From: Trileptium ribeirensis
Lineage: Eukaryota; Nematoda; Enoplea; Enoplida; Thoracostomopsidae
Assembly (NCBI GenBank): GCA_030248225.1
Contig: JASANE010003495.1
Location: 62,001 to 126,000, forward strand
Direction: 5' to 3'
Length of the DNA stretch: 64,000 nucleotides
Of this stretch, positions 33,771 to 46,526 are shown in pieces. The notes under the pieces were generated by a model. It searched no databases. It saw nothing but the letters and a program-made list of their open reading frames with translations, and was not told where the DNA came from. Within the stretch, counting starts at the first letter, position 1, and each line of letters starts with the position of its first letter. The translations under genes were made by a program, and so were the position numbers.

Positions 33771-35837
33771 CAAACTCGTTTCGTTGAAACGTCTAAGAAG
33801 TCGTGAAACGTCTGCTCAAAGAGAGAAAACTTTGACCTTAAAAGTGCGATAGCGAAAATTTAAAATTTGTCAATGATGACGTATTACTACTGTACACTAG
33901 CCAGCCCTGTTTTCTACGATTAAATATAACTGTCGCGGGCGGTTTATACATTGTAATGTTACGAAAGCGATTTTGAATTGCTCGCTCGCCTCTTCTGAGT
34001 CTTGTGCTTTCTTCAATGTTGTTTACAAAAACAAAAACAAGTTTACAACAGAGTTTTCGTTGTCTCGTCTGCTGCCTATGCGTAAGTTGTTGTGCCTCCG
34101 TTTCCTGTATTGTATATGTGCAGTATTGAGTTCGAAGCTTGTCCGTATTCTGCTTTTGTACGTTTTTTGTTTCGACATTGCTAAAAAGTCACATCGTTGG
34201 TAGCGCTATTGTGAGTTGACCGGGGGCGTCGCTAGAAAATGTTAGTTAGTGAGGCAGGGGCGTCACCCGGAAAATTTCAACTGAGGTGGGCGCACACTCG
34301 TTGTGTGGGTCAACTCAGCATTAGTGATCTAACGATAGCATGTTAAAACATTTTTGTTGCAGTTATAAACTGGGGGAGTGGGAGCCACCATAAAACTGAG
34401 CGGCACAGCCCTCAGTGCCACCCCGTGCGACGTCCCTCTAGCGAGGTGACACGAACGATTGGTAAGGAATGTTTGAATAGAACGATCTGACTATTTCGAT
34501 TAAGAGTAATTTGTTCGAAGTTGTATAGTGCGGGGCACCAACTGAAACCAGTGGCCACTGTCCCCGAGTTGTGCTGAGCTAATGGACTCTCATAGGTATG
34601 CTGACGCTTGGTAGGCAGTCCGTGCCAAATTCATTTTCAAACCTCTTTTTGACACATTGACGAATGACAGTAGCTTAATTGCAATTTTTAGTAGTTGGAC
34701 AATGCTACCTACGTAGCTAAAGTTGTGTTATTAGCAGTTTGCAACACTAAATGTTGTATGGTTCACTGTTCGAGCAAACATAAAAGCGAATATAATATAG
34801 AACAATTATATACAAAAGCGACGCCAAAAACCGGATTGGAAATAAGTTCCAGTTTTGACATATTCCCAAAATAATGATCTTCATTCAAATCTGCCCTGAC
34901 CAATCGTCCGGCAATAATATAATTATAATCCACGGGTGGATTCATACCTATAGATTCATAAAACTTAGCTGTTCACTTTCAACTCGATAATAGTATAAAA
35001 ATAAATCCTATATTGCTTGGTGTTATCTCATTATTACAGAGAATAATTTATTGCTTATAACCCATCGGCGGGTCATGATGTCCATCAATTTCTAGCAGCA
35101 TAACCCACTTGTGAATAATAATGTCGTTAACGTAAACCTTATTTTTGTACAGTTTTTAGCGCTAGATATAAAACATAGTGCCCCATATTACCGGAAATCC
35201 CTTTAAAACAGCTAAATAACAGAATTTTTCATGTTTCCAAACTGTAATCAATCATTGTACTTGTTAGATTTGCATGGAGAGTAATATATTGAAAATTCCA
35301 AATCGGCAATGACTTGTACGAAACCGCATGTCAAACTCGTGTTCACGATCAATTTAATATACTCACTGGATCATAAGCTTCATTGGTATACCAGTAGAAA
35401 CTGTAGCTAAAGTATATGACATGTTATCCAATAATCCTGTTGCGCGCAGCTATAACCAAACTCCCATCAAGCTGTGTTGTATCTGAAATAAAACTTGAAT
35501 ACCCCAGAATCTGCAATAGTCTATGTTAGGCTCTAAATATAATTTCAAAATGGCACACAAATTTCGTACCATTGGCTCTTTTATTTGAAAATTTTCTGAG
35601 TATGTATACTGTAAATGTGTTTTAAGCTTTAAACTTTGAAGGCCTTTGACTTTTGACCTGATGCTTCGATTACAGCAATATCTGACATTGTTTTCTCAAT
35701 GTAAGGCATAGGTTCCATGGTGCGTCGGCTTACATAAAGTTATTTCATTTCGACAGTGTGTTGGATATCCGGGGGAGCGGGTAAGTCAGGAGAGGTAAAT
35801 TTTCTAAATTTTTAGAACCTCATTATTAAACTATCTT

Positions 35838-36245
35838 TACAGTTTGAAGATCTTCAAAAAACAGATATATTCTATTATGTTCAGATATTAATTTTGTATC
35901 CCAATCGAGGTCCGAATACAAGTAGAATACATACATTGCAAATATATGCACAGTACATTGCAATTTTGCTCCTATTATTGTCAGTTTTCACAAAGTTTTC
36001 CTCTTGTGCGTAGGAGATGCCTCAGAGAATAAATATCGCTTAGAAGAGGTGGTCCGATACTCAGGAATACATTAATATTCCTATGGACAAGTACGTTTGG
36101 GTGTACAGTTTGAATATCTTCAAATAAAGAAGATATATTCTATTGTGTTCAGAAATTAACTTTGTATCCCAATCGACATCCGGATACAAGTAGAATACGC
36201 ACATTGTAAACATACACACTATATTGCAAAATTTCATCCTGTTTT
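35838..36245 (+). repeat. Two-copy repeat, ~145 bp, ~260 bp apart
   Basis: The segments 35838-35982 and 36098-36245 share CAGTTTGAAxATCTTCAAA, AGATATATTCTATT and TTTGTATCCCAATCGA, then TACAAGTAGAATAC, in the same order and orientation with moderate divergence. They are old tandem or dispersed copies, with about 115 bp of unrelated sequence between them. Confidence 0.85.
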
Positions 36246-37785
36246 GGAGATCTATATTTAACGGTCAATAACCTTGGGTTTTGGATTAACCTCACAAACT
36301 AACCTGGCGTGAGAGGCACCGAGTCCCACACAAAATTAATCGCAACGTTTATGGAGCGCTTTCTAATCATAATTTGTGTGAATGAAGCTAGTTTCGATTA
36401 GAATTCTCGGGTTGCCACGTAATTATCTTCTCACAAAGACCCTTCCATTGCACCGCCAGACAGTTAGGGTTGAGAATCGTGTAGAGTGCAGTACTGAGAT
36501 TATTTGTCAAATTTGTCCATCCACAACTTGAGTTATTTATAGGTCTGCATTGGGATCACCGACAATTACCCACAGTGGTGATTGGCATAACCGGAATATC
36601 TCTTGTGGAATACTCATGGCCATAATTATGTTTAACATGTTTTGTTAAAGCCGTCAGCGTCCTGTCGTGAAATTGCTTTCGATCTTTTCGTCGGTGTCCG
36701 GTAATAGATGTATGAATAACACCAGTTAACGAAACATATGATACTATAATAATTCAGCCTGTCACGTGCTAGATAGATGTAAACCGAAACCTATTTAAAA
36801 CAATATGTAAAATAGTCAGGTACCAAGAATTCTGCTGTTTCTAAATCCTATGAAATAACCAGCAAAACCCTATTTCCTTTGAGAAACGCATCTATTAACT
36901 ATTACCATTGCAGTAGGTTTTACAAATCTTAAAGGTTAATACTTGGGCTAAAATAAAATCTGTTAGTTGTAGCAAGTATATATGCATCATTCTTCGTTCC
37001 ATTCTTAAAATCCAATGGGCTCAGAGAATCATTTGATTCTTTTTATTCTTTCCGTTCTCATATTTCAAACACCCGAAATGAATATAACAGAGTGTACTTA
37101 CAGTAAGAATGCTCTTATAGGAAATTGGTGTTTTATATTGAAATATTCGTTTGCTCCCATCCAAAATCTTTTTACTAAAATAAAGGTGGCTATAGTAAAA
37201 ATGTGTTTATAATGGATTTTATGATTCAGTCTCATGCTATTTCGTTAAGCGCACTCTACTACGATATTTGTACCAGTTATATAGTATAAACCCAACGGTA
37301 ATATTTATGTTACGATAACTTATTGATTACCTTAATCATATTTTTTCGAGACATCGATCATGAAAAATACTAAGGTTATAGATTTTTTGTATAGACATCC
37401 ATTATATTTCATGTTCTTTCAGTTCACATTTGATCGATATTTGGAAAAACCATCAATTTTTAGACAACACTATTGCGATCAAGTTCACTTTAATAAATGT
37501 TAAATATATACTTATTTATACAATTATTATTCAACAGTTGCATTTTATTAGTTTTATAACATAAACCTATATTTTTAAGTGTGTCAAGTTTAATGTGATA
37601 CACTACTGCGTCATGTTTAATTGTATATTTTATATTACAGCAATTGAGGTGGTGTTTTGTAAGCGTCCAATTACTATTTTTTCCACGTAGAATCTCACAT
37701 CTCTTAAATTTATTCAAAAAAGCAATTTTCCCTTTACAACATTAGCAGTTTCGCACAACTTGTGTCGTCCAATGTCTGTTGGCAA

Positions 37786-38097
37786 TCGTAAACCAGCATT
37801 GTTTCAAGTTTAATGGTGCTATCCTGGATGCACTCATATCTTTGGTTGCATATGAATATCAATCGTTGTTTGTAAAGCGGACTATATCGGTAGTTCATGC
37901 GTTTCCTTTTAACGAAAACCCTATTTCCCCTCTCCATATATCGCAGTTTCACATCCGAATTAACATATGCGGTTCAATATTTATTGACTATAGCAAACCA
38001 GCATTGTTTTAAGTTTAGCGATCCTATCACGGATGCACTCAGATATTCGATTGTATATATATCAATGTGTTTGTGAAGCAGACTATGTCGGCAGTTC
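37786..38097 (+). repeat. Two-copy tandem repeat, ~202-bp period
   Basis: Segments 37786-37898 and 37988-38097 share AAACCAGCATTGTTT, GGATGCACTCA, TATCAAT and AGACTATxTCGGxAGTTCAT in order. The second copy runs directly into a 105-codon open frame. Confidence 0.8.
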
Positions 38098-38384
38098 ATA
38101 ACGACATCTTTAACCAGAATCTCAGAGCATCTCTGGTAAGTGGGCACGGACACGTAGTAGCCATAGAGCTAAACAATGCACATATTTTGAATACGGATGT
38201 GTACAGACATACGTATAAAAGTGTAACATACAATCCAAACACGAGGATTGTGTCATTCTTGACTAATAAACAGTTGCGAATCCGTTTCAATGTTGCCTAT
38301 CTGAAAGAATTTGACTATCAGGCGCAAGAAACCGAGGCTAAACAACATCAAATAGTTACAACCTTTGATACTCGTTTCGAATAG
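38067..38384 (+). CDS. Hypothetical 105-codon ORF
   Basis: The frame starts with an ATG inside the repeat ending at 38097 and runs to TAG at 38382. It encodes a soluble-looking protein with no membrane segment and no domain that I recognise. There is no spliced partner or homologous frame in the repeat copy at 37786. A chance frame is as likely as a gene. Confidence 0.15.
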   Translation: MFVKQTMSAVHNDIFNQNLRASLVSGHGHVVAIELNNAHILNTDVYRHTYKSVTYNPNTRIVSFLTNKQLRIRFNVAYLKEFDYQAQETEAKQHQIVTTFDTRFE

Positions 38385-38885
38385 CTTTCTTATTTGCTTA
38401 TTTCTTATGTATACGATTTTTATTGCCTAAGAAATAAATATTCGATTCTCGCAGTTACCCATTGTTAGTAAAGAGCAGTTATACATTATAAGCCCAAGTA
38501 ACTCTGAAAGGCATTTACGATATATCATTTGGAAAATAACAGCTTAGTGTGGTGTGTTGGGGGCGTCAAATCCCCGCTTTAAACTTAGGGTTGGTATATG
38601 TCTCATACAAAGACCTAAGCCTAGGCTAATTGTTATCCTCTTATCATCCTATAATTCACACAGTTGGCATGTCGAGAGAGCGTGATATACATTATAGCGT
38701 TAAAAAGGTCAACTTAAAACCTACCATTGATTGGATTATTCAGAAATAAATTAAAAAATCTGAAAAAGTGCTGCCTTTTAGTGTAATTTTGATTAGAAAA
38801 ATGTCTGTTTTAAAAATTTCACTACAACCTCAACACGTTTTTTAAAGTTTAGAATGCATAGACTCTTCCAAATTGCACGTCTTGT

Positions 38886-41800
38886 TTATAGATACAGTGT
38901 TTTTATACCCAAAATACAGGGGTCTGATAGTTGAATTTGGTTTTTTCTGTAATGCGTTTTAATACTGGCGATATTTTGGATAAAAACTATATGCACTTGG
39001 CAAAAATTAAAAACATGTGCATTATGCTGTAAGACATCCATTTCCTGGTCAATGCAAAATTTGCAGCTATTCGGATTATCTGTGAAGTGTGACACTTCGG
39101 TAATTTGTAAACAAAGACGTGTGTCGTGTCCCATTTTGTAGCGCAAATCTCGTACATTATCTTCGCGTTATATTAACTCACTGCTATGACTTATTTACAT
39201 ATACTAAAGTTATCCCTACTTGACCAGCCCAAAAAGCATTTCTGGGTGCCATCGCATCCAATTATTTCAAAGTAATTCACATTTTATAAACCTGTTTAGT
39301 TTCCATTTTTTCCAAAAGCCCAATAAGAATGGCCATCTCGTGTAAAACCAGTCAATCAATCACTGCATGACGTATTTCTTTATAGACACGCGGAACCAAA
39401 GCGGCATTGGTCCTTCTTTTTGTCACTCGTTCTACCTTACCACAAAAATGATTAAAACATCTTCTCCAGCTTAACACTTGCTTAAAAAAGGACGTCTATG
39501 TTGAAAAAGACAGTTTACAAAGAACCGAACTTCTAAAAATCCATGAAATCAATTCCGTCTTATATTGGGTCTAGTTTCAAAGCGTCTTGCTTTCGTGTTG
39601 GACGGATACCACAAAAAACCGTCGTATTGATTTATATGCATCACTAAGCGTCTACATAGATGGTGTTGTAACATAACAAATATCATATAACATGCATAAA
39701 GTAATAGATCAGTGTAAAGTGTATTCTCCCGAAGACAGAAATACTACATTGTTGAATTTTTTGGTTCAAGCGATCAATCGCGTTTATGCTTTTGTCTAAT
39801 TTTCTTGAAGCTCAAAGTCGTCACAGGTTAACCCATATACCGCAGATTTTCAGTTTTATCAACGACAAAACCCTGAAAAGGTGTTGGTACGTGCTCATTT
39901 TTGAAAGATCCTAATGGCAACAATTGTGTTTTAGTCTTTTTTAGCCTGATCCCTGAGGCCATTTTATACCAATCCAAAATCTGAAACACTATTGATTTCT
40001 TCCCATTTTGTGACAGCAATACTGGTATTATCCGCGAATTTCGTGTGATTCGTGTATTTATCCCATACAATGGCATTCCTGTGAGCATATTTGTTACTCT
40101 AACGAAATGTGCCACAACTTTGCAAGTAACACCATATAACAACGGTGACAGAGGACACTCCTGTCTTATGCCTTTATTGATATAAAACGAATCAGATAAA
40201 AACCATTATATAATTAGAACAGCTGCTCTACTTTGGCTTTTATATACATTTCACGTAAACAATAAATTTGGGTCCGAAATTAATTTTTTCTAATGTTTTG
40301 AAAATAAATTTTCATTCTATCATATCGAAATCGCCTCATGGTCCAGAGAAAGGATCATGGCATCAGCATTATTCTAATTCGCAAATTCAATGAGTCTTCT
40401 CACATGATATAAGCTTCTTGAATTGTTCGTCCTTGTACTGAGCTAGTTTGGTTAGTGTCAACTAAAGAGGGCATTATATATTATCTATAATCGCTTAGCC
40501 AAAACTTTTTGAAAAAAATTATAGTTCGTGTTCAGTAGATCAATGATTTAGCGCCAATGTTTTCTACAAAATGCTCGTCAGATCCTTTATATAGTAACAC
40601 TATAACACCGTCATACCCACTTAGATGCATCATACAGTGATACAATAAATTGTCGTACTGTTTACAAAGAAATGGAGCAAGCTGGAAGCAATACTTCCAG
40701 TAGTATTCAAGGGAAATGCCATTAATACCGCTAGTTTTCTTTGCTTCCATGTTATTTAATGCGCTTTTGACCTGTTCCGCGGTTACCTACCTTTCGAGAG
40801 CACCACGTTGTTTAAAGGTGGTCTTCGGAAAGTCCTCCGGCTGTCTTAGGAATTGGTCAAGCATGCCGCTTTTTACTGATTCAGGCCGGAATAATGCTGG
40901 TATATTTCGGATCTTACAGCAGCAAGACCGTCAAATATTTAACCTGTTTAGGATATTAAGGAATAAAAGGTCTCTGTTCCCAAAACTTCCTCAACAACGA
41001 TTTTGCTGTTGGTAAAGACAACTTGTCGTTTACAAAATTATTTAAATACGTAATATTGTGTTGATAACTTGTAGGTAATATAAAAACTATTTATTAATTC
41101 TAATTCAAATTTTAGATCTGTTTAGGTAGCGTATGCGGCATTCCGGTTATAGTATCCCAACGGTTGAAACCTATGTACCCCACACAATATCAGGCACATT
41201 CTCGACAGCAGGCTGTCTTAGACACCCCATATTTTTTATAATGTTTCAAGGGTAGCAGAGGCAGGGGTATTATCACTTTTCGGCGGTGTCAAGTACACCG
41301 CGTCGTCTTTGTAGTTTTACTGATGGTCTACGGCATAATTTCATCAACGTGCATATGGTCTACAAACAAATGTCGAAATTTCACAGCAATAGAAGCAGAG
41401 GGCACAAGACGGATCAATTTTCTAAGTCTACGTATAAAAATAATACCTAAAATGTGTTTCATTCGTAAATGTTAGTTTGGAAACTGCTATGGTAAATAAA
41501 GGATTAAAAAGCAACAAAATTCAATTGACCAATATACACCGCATTAGCTGTCATTTTTATTAACTAGTCTAAATTGGTAACTAAGGGTGTGTACAACACC
41601 GTAAACAAAGAAAGTAGTAGATAGGGTGTGTAGTATAACCTCTGAAATGGATTTGCTGTATAAGTGTGACCCTGACAGTCTTCGTAGAAGGGCCGTGACC
41701 AGAGGAGCCAAACAGTGAGGACATTACAATGTGAACGCCGTAATAATCGATTGGTCACTCAATATCGACATATATACTAAATCTTGCGCCTTCTGTATTC

Positions 41801-42560
41801 TACACTCGAAATTCTGTCGAGCCAAATTTTGCTTTTTGACTTTAAACTTACTTAGCTTTATAGAATTTCTCAAAGCATGTTTAAAATTGTCCCAATGATC
41901 CATCAAATTAAAAAATAGTAAAAACAGAAAGCAATCATTCATATTATAGTCGAAAACGCCTGATTTACTAAGGAAAGTGGTATTTAATGTATAACATCCA
42001 TGACCACATTCTAGAGCCCAGAGTGTCATTTTTTCTAGAGCCCAGAGTGTCATTTTTACGCGAAATAATATGTGATCTGTCAAATTTCCGCTCCTGGCTG
42101 TGCACAGTGCACCCTCAGCTAGATTCAACTTGGGTCGGGGATTTCGAATTGTAGAAGGAAATGTAATAATCCCTTTTATATAGATATATACTTATTTCCG
42201 TATACCTAATAAACAGCCAACAAATCTTCAATTCTGCCCAATTCGGCAAGACCAGCTTTTCTATCCACTGTCACACCATTTATGTCGAGTGTAATATCCT
42301 CCACCACATTAAAATCTCCGAATCAAGCTATTCCAACGCAAGTGTACCATTCAATTTAATTTACAGCGTCGAACAAATGTTTATAAAAACCAATGTGCTC
42401 ATAGGATTAGGTGCAGTATAGACTCCGACCCACAATAATGTAACTACGTTAACCCACATGGACAAACCAATTATAGTTCTCCCTCGGATTTAAAAACTAT
42501 AGACAACCCATTCGCACATGAATTTCGGCTATGATGAAAACAAGCACGAATTTTGTCGTT
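38886..42560 (-). pseudogene. ORF2 (endonuclease-reverse transcriptase) of the L1/Tx1-like element
   Basis: Near 42250-42330 the minus strand gives FGDFNVVED, the GDFN motif of the APE endonuclease. Near 42000-42120 SDHILFRV (the SDH motif) is followed by a GHGCYTLNTTFL segment, a landmark of Tx1-type elements. Near 40700 there is KKTSGINGISLEYYWKY and then GYDGVIVLLYKG, the first RT blocks. At 39900-40000 MASGIRLKKTKTQLLPLG represents the post-catalytic block. At 39050-39100 a CKFCIDQEMDVLQH segment corresponds to the C-terminal zinc-binding part. Many frameshifts. Confidence 0.7.
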
Positions 42561-43662
42561 TTCAGGTCAGTGTAAAATTTTTTTTTAATTTTATATGCCA
42601 ATTCTCTCAAATATCTGAATATCGATATTATTTTTAAAATGAGTTTTTTGAAGACATATTAAATCTAAATCTTATTTTTCAAAAAAAAAATTGACGCCCT
42701 TTCTAACATGCTTTATTTCATTGCAATTAATCGTTGCAACTGATACAAAATCCAGTGAAGTTTATCATTGTAACTTATAAACCAAAAGTATGTGATCAGT
42801 CTCTTAATTGAGACTTTTGGGTTGTCGCCATCACGTGTTCGTTTCTCTCCTTTACTGAAATTCAGTACTCTCTTTCAAGGTCGTGGAACTTCGTTTTGAT
42901 AATCGAGATGATTTGGCATTCAGTATGTCAAATATGTCGGCAAGTCTCCATTGATGTTGAAACAACCTGGAGCCTATGTGTCCCGTTTCAGTGCATTTTC
43001 ATCGTCACATCTGAGACCACAAGATCAAGGACTAATTCCAGTATTACTCTCGACCAAGAGCCCGGATGTAACAAGTAGCTTTCTACGAAGTTCATGACAT
43101 TGGCTATATTTTCCCCAGTTCCCAATAAAAATAAGCTCACCCACTGTGAGTGTGTAATGCATACGTGCTCCACACCATTTAATTTTTTACGCATACGCTT
43201 TGTTTTGACTGGATTATCTTCCACCATAATGCCTTCGGCAAACTCGCTGTTTCCTGTCAACCGGATCTCCATACTCAAACAAAGTTTTCTACCTTGTAAA
43301 AAGCTTCGTTTCAGATAATAATGAGGTTGGGTTGCATAAAAGTTTGACATGTAACTGTTCTTCGAATACTTCCAATGAAAGACATAGGATTGTCATCTTG
43401 CTTTACCTTACGATAACCTTCGAAATTTGCATATTCTTTAATGCCAGCGGCAACTTCCGGTAACTTGCTCTCGAAGGACTAACCGACGGGTTCCGCACAT
43501 GCTGATGCCCTGACTTTATTAGTGTCATAACGTAGTTACGTAGTAATTCAATATACTGTTTATCCGGCGTATCTCATTAAATTCCACATTATTGTGATTT
43601 ATTAATTGCTCCTCGGTGACGATGGAAAAACAGGACACGCCGTCCAAATATGTCCATACTGG

Positions 43663-44250
43663 TTACAAGTTTTTCAGTATGTCAGGGTGCTTAAAGCACA
43701 TCGTCATGAAACTGCGCCGGGAATTTGTGTGGTCCAATCGAAGGACAGGCGGTATTACCTGATCCTTCTTCAGCTGCACACAGAAGCTTCTTCCTCGGAA
43801 GTCCACCATCGTCCATTTTATAAAACGGCCCAGTTGCACTGCAATTAATCCGTCGTTCTTAAAGTGTTCACGTAATCTGTCATCAGGTACCTCAGACGGC
43901 AACCCCAAGAATGTGCTACGTTTTATTGAGAAAATGTTACGCTTCCAATGTCTCCAGCGTTACTTTAGCGTCCAGAACCTTCATTTTTTGTCTAAAAAAT
44001 TACCATGAAACCTGCTTTTATTTACCATGTGGATGTCAGTGACTGCTTTGAGGATAGTCTCCGGTGGAAGCTTGACGAGGCTCAAATTTCGGAGGTCGTT
44101 GATGTACAGGTTCGTGGCTGGAAGACACCTAACAATCACTTCACAAAAATTTCGCATGTGCTGGCTTCTGCAGGATTGCATGCTATTAGATCGGAATAGA
44201 CATATGTAATTCAGAAAAAAATTTCTTTTGGTGGACCGTCGATGCCACAA
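43663..44250 (-). pseudogene. ORF1-like remnant of the L1/Tx1-like element
   Basis: The minus strand gives GLPSEVPDDRLREHFKNDG, which resembles the RNA-recognition-like block of ORF1 proteins in Tx1-type elements, with a following basic stretch. An adjacent frame (43981-44250) is probably its N-terminal extension. The usual CCHC knuckles were not found, so this is a partial match and less certain than ORF2. Confidence 0.5.
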
Positions 44251-44939
44251 CCTTCAGATTTGACATAGCCAAAACTCGTAAAATAAAAAACTAGGGGACT
44301 ATATCTTTGCGGAAAAATAGTATAACGGATTACCATTTTTTTTCAATAAACCTGTGGGTTTGATATAAATATTGTGTATTTTTCTACAATTTAGTACTGC
44401 AAATGTCCTACGGTAGTTTAGAACATTATACGTAATAAGTTCACGCTGTTCTGTAAAGGTATAATACATCTGTGGACCATGACGGCAAATGCCACTTATA
44501 GCTACGCCGTTTGCTGAATGCAGTACACATGCTAAACAAGGTGCTGAAAAGGCTTTAAATGCATATGTAAAACTTGAAAAGATCATCTTTCTCGTTGGAG
44601 ACCCTGAGCGCATTATAAGCTGAGGTATACAACACAATTATTCATTATGTTCAGTAAATCCTCAAAGATTATTAACCAGTTCTAGCCTTTTATAAAAGAC
44701 CAAATTAACGAATGCGAATATCTGACAATATATTCACTGCCAAACTGCAAATTTCCAACCTTCTACAGTGTCCTAAAATATTAGATATCGAACTTATCAA
44801 AGCTATAAAAGAACGAGACCACCGTATATAAATCTTTAAACCTATCTTTCACGTACAACAATTTGAAATTGAGCATCTACCCTGCACTCGGCCGCCAGCT
44901 ACCACTAGGCCCATATTGCGAAGTAAAATAAACATAGAA
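44251..44939. other. Non-coding stretch
   Basis: A 112-codon minus-strand frame (44299-44637) has no recognisable domain. It lies upstream of the ORF1-like remnant and could be its decayed 5' region. Nothing else is supported. Confidence 0.35.
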
Positions 44940-45425
44940 GCTAATAAACGAAGCAAAAAGTCTCACGAGCAGCCGTCATAACATTCCTCCTGTAATGACA
45001 GCGGTGAGGAAAGAAAGCGACAGTCGTCGACTTAATGTTTTCGGGATGTTGTGCCACCGCCTTATCTTTTGCGTTTCAGCTCGAGATCATATTCCTAACG
45101 AGGAAATTCGACGGCGGTGCCAGACAATGCACACAGTAGGCGAAACAGTAAAGCGATGTCGTCTTACCTGGCTTGGTCATGTGCTGCTCATACCTGGCCG
45201 GATCCCTAACAAAATACTTTTTTCACCACCTGCCGATTGGAAGCGACCATGAGGACGAGCATTCGAGAGGTGTGGATGAGCTGTCAAGCGCGAGATGGAG
45301 TCCGCTTCCGGTGACTTTCCATGGCGTAGATGGTAACACGGTGCTTTCACTGTAATGGCGTTCATGGCTGCCGATCATTACGAATGACGAGCTCAGTTCA
45401 GATAGTGATGGCGTCCGCATCGGCG
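44940..45425 (+). pseudogene. 3' tail of an RTE/CR1-type endonuclease-reverse transcriptase
   Basis: The frame 44995-45252 contains RRLNVFGMLCHRL, IPNEEIRRRCQTM, then RLTWLGHVLLIPGRIP and ADWKRP. This matches the well-known C-terminal block of animal endonuclease-RT polyproteins, in which NEEIRxR, RLxWxGHVxR and WKRPRGRPxxxW occur in order. After a stop in the WKRP block, degenerate coding similarity continues to about 45360. Only the last ~130 codons are present, so this is a 5'-truncated insertion. Confidence 0.8.
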
Positions 45426-45999
45426 TGGTCCATTAGGATATATACATATATATTTTTGATATGTATGTTGGAATATAAATATATATTATAAATCGAATAA
45501 ACCATACTTTATAGCGCCACGGATTGCGGCCCCAAAACCATGCTGGTGACATGCCCCAAACCATATCATCGCGGCTCTTATAAAAACCAGTGTAAATTAC
45601 ACACATATATTACTTGCATTACTCCAAATTAGAAACTCAAACCCAAATTTGTCTAAAATGTTAGAGTTATAAAATCGTAGTTTAACGAGTTACTCATTAC
45701 TGGTTACTTGAACTACTCACTTGCCAGCGACCCACGTTGACCCACCGAAAATTCTCAGAAATTTGACCCGTGGCTGACCCGCGGGTCATACTTTCAACCT
45801 ATGGGGCACATTGCATGACCACATTGTAATATATCGATTTTGGTTGATAGGATGAGAAAGGGATTAATAATACCACAATTTAAATGTTACAACAACGACC
45901 TACAGTTGTTATAACATTGTGTATGGAAACACCTTAACAGTAATGTTGCGCGAAAATAGGAGAAAGCGAAAAAAATTTTTAACGGTCACTCATGTTCTT
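45426..45999. other. Non-coding stretch with an AT hairpin region and TGACCC boxes
   Basis: An AT-rich, partly palindromic run lies at about 45435-45490. Near 45729-45788 four TGACCC/CGACCC boxes are clustered, the last being the perfect 14-bp palindrome TGACCCGCGGGTCA at 45775-45788. No gene is recognised. Confidence 0.45.
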
Positions 46000-46211
46000 T
46001 AAATTTTTTAATGCCACAATTTTTTTTTGTCTAGCATGGTTGGAGCCGCAAGTGGCGTCCTCGCAATCGGACATCTTCGCACGTATGCCACTCAATTTAC
46101 CGACGCCGGATGAATAGATGGGCTGATGGATGAGCAGCCTTCTTCTGGATTCGAACACACGACCTTGCAATAGATAGCCCAACGATCTGTCGATTAAGCT
46201 ACTAGCAGCCC
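46000..46211 (-). mobile_element. tRNA-derived SINE
   Basis: On the minus strand the element starts GGGCTGCTAGTAGCTTAATC. It contains an RNA polymerase III A box (TAGCTTAATCGA, 46190-46201) and a B box (GTTCGAATCC, 46147-46156) about 34 bp apart, the spacing of a tRNA gene. A non-tRNA body follows, with GAGGACGCCACTTGCGGCTC, and the 3' end is an A-rich tail after ATTGTGGCATT. tRNA-like head, unrelated body and A-rich tail define a tRNA-derived SINE. The 67-codon frame across it is not a gene. It sits just upstream of the F-box gene. Confidence 0.78.
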
Positions 46212-46370
46212 AATCGTTAGATTAAGCTGTTACATCACGCACATTTATATATCTATTAACGTATCTATATCCATTTACATCAAATTTGAATCTCAGAGCT
46301 TTTCTAGTGAGCTCAGCCGAGAGAAATTGGCAACGAGGCGAGCCGGAAATTGAACGTTCCGAGCCGAGCC

Positions 46371-46518
46371 AGGTAAAAAAACTGGAGCTGAGTCTGGCCT
46401 TACCCTATGAGATGCTATTTAAAATATATTTTAGAGTACTTAACCAAAGCGCGACAGACCACAACATCTTGTTTTTATAAATTACGACAATTTCTGGTCG
46501 GCAATTTTATTATTTTAG
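46371..46518 (+). promoter_or_regulatory. Possible 5' UTR intron of the F-box gene
   Basis: A donor-like CCAG/GTAAAA occurs at 46370-46375, and an acceptor-like run TTTTATTATTTTAG ends at 46518, nine bases before the ATG. A short GC-richer leader (46310-46370) would be the first exon. The sites are consistent with a spliced leader exon but unproven. Confidence 0.35.
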
Positions 46519-46526
46519 CTAGAACA

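Larger units (their letters stand above)
32857..38859. other. Long non-coding stretch containing several short duplications
   Basis: No gene with a recognisable domain is found. The stretch holds three short local duplications that are listed separately (33597, 35838 and 37786). It has long AT-rich, unstructured parts between 34200-35800 and 36250-37700. Confidence 0.45.
38880..44250 (-). mobile_element. L1/Tx1-like non-LTR retrotransposon, heavily decayed
   Basis: Minus-strand remnants occur in the expected order over about 5.4 kb. They are an ORF1-like piece (43663-44250), endonuclease (about 42200-42500), endonuclease-RT linker (41724-42128), RT (about 39830-41015) and a C-terminal Cys/His segment (38886-39146). 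No single frame is longer than about 135 codons, and stops are frequent throughout. This makes it one of the oldest elements here. Ends and target duplication cannot be located. Confidence 0.72.
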
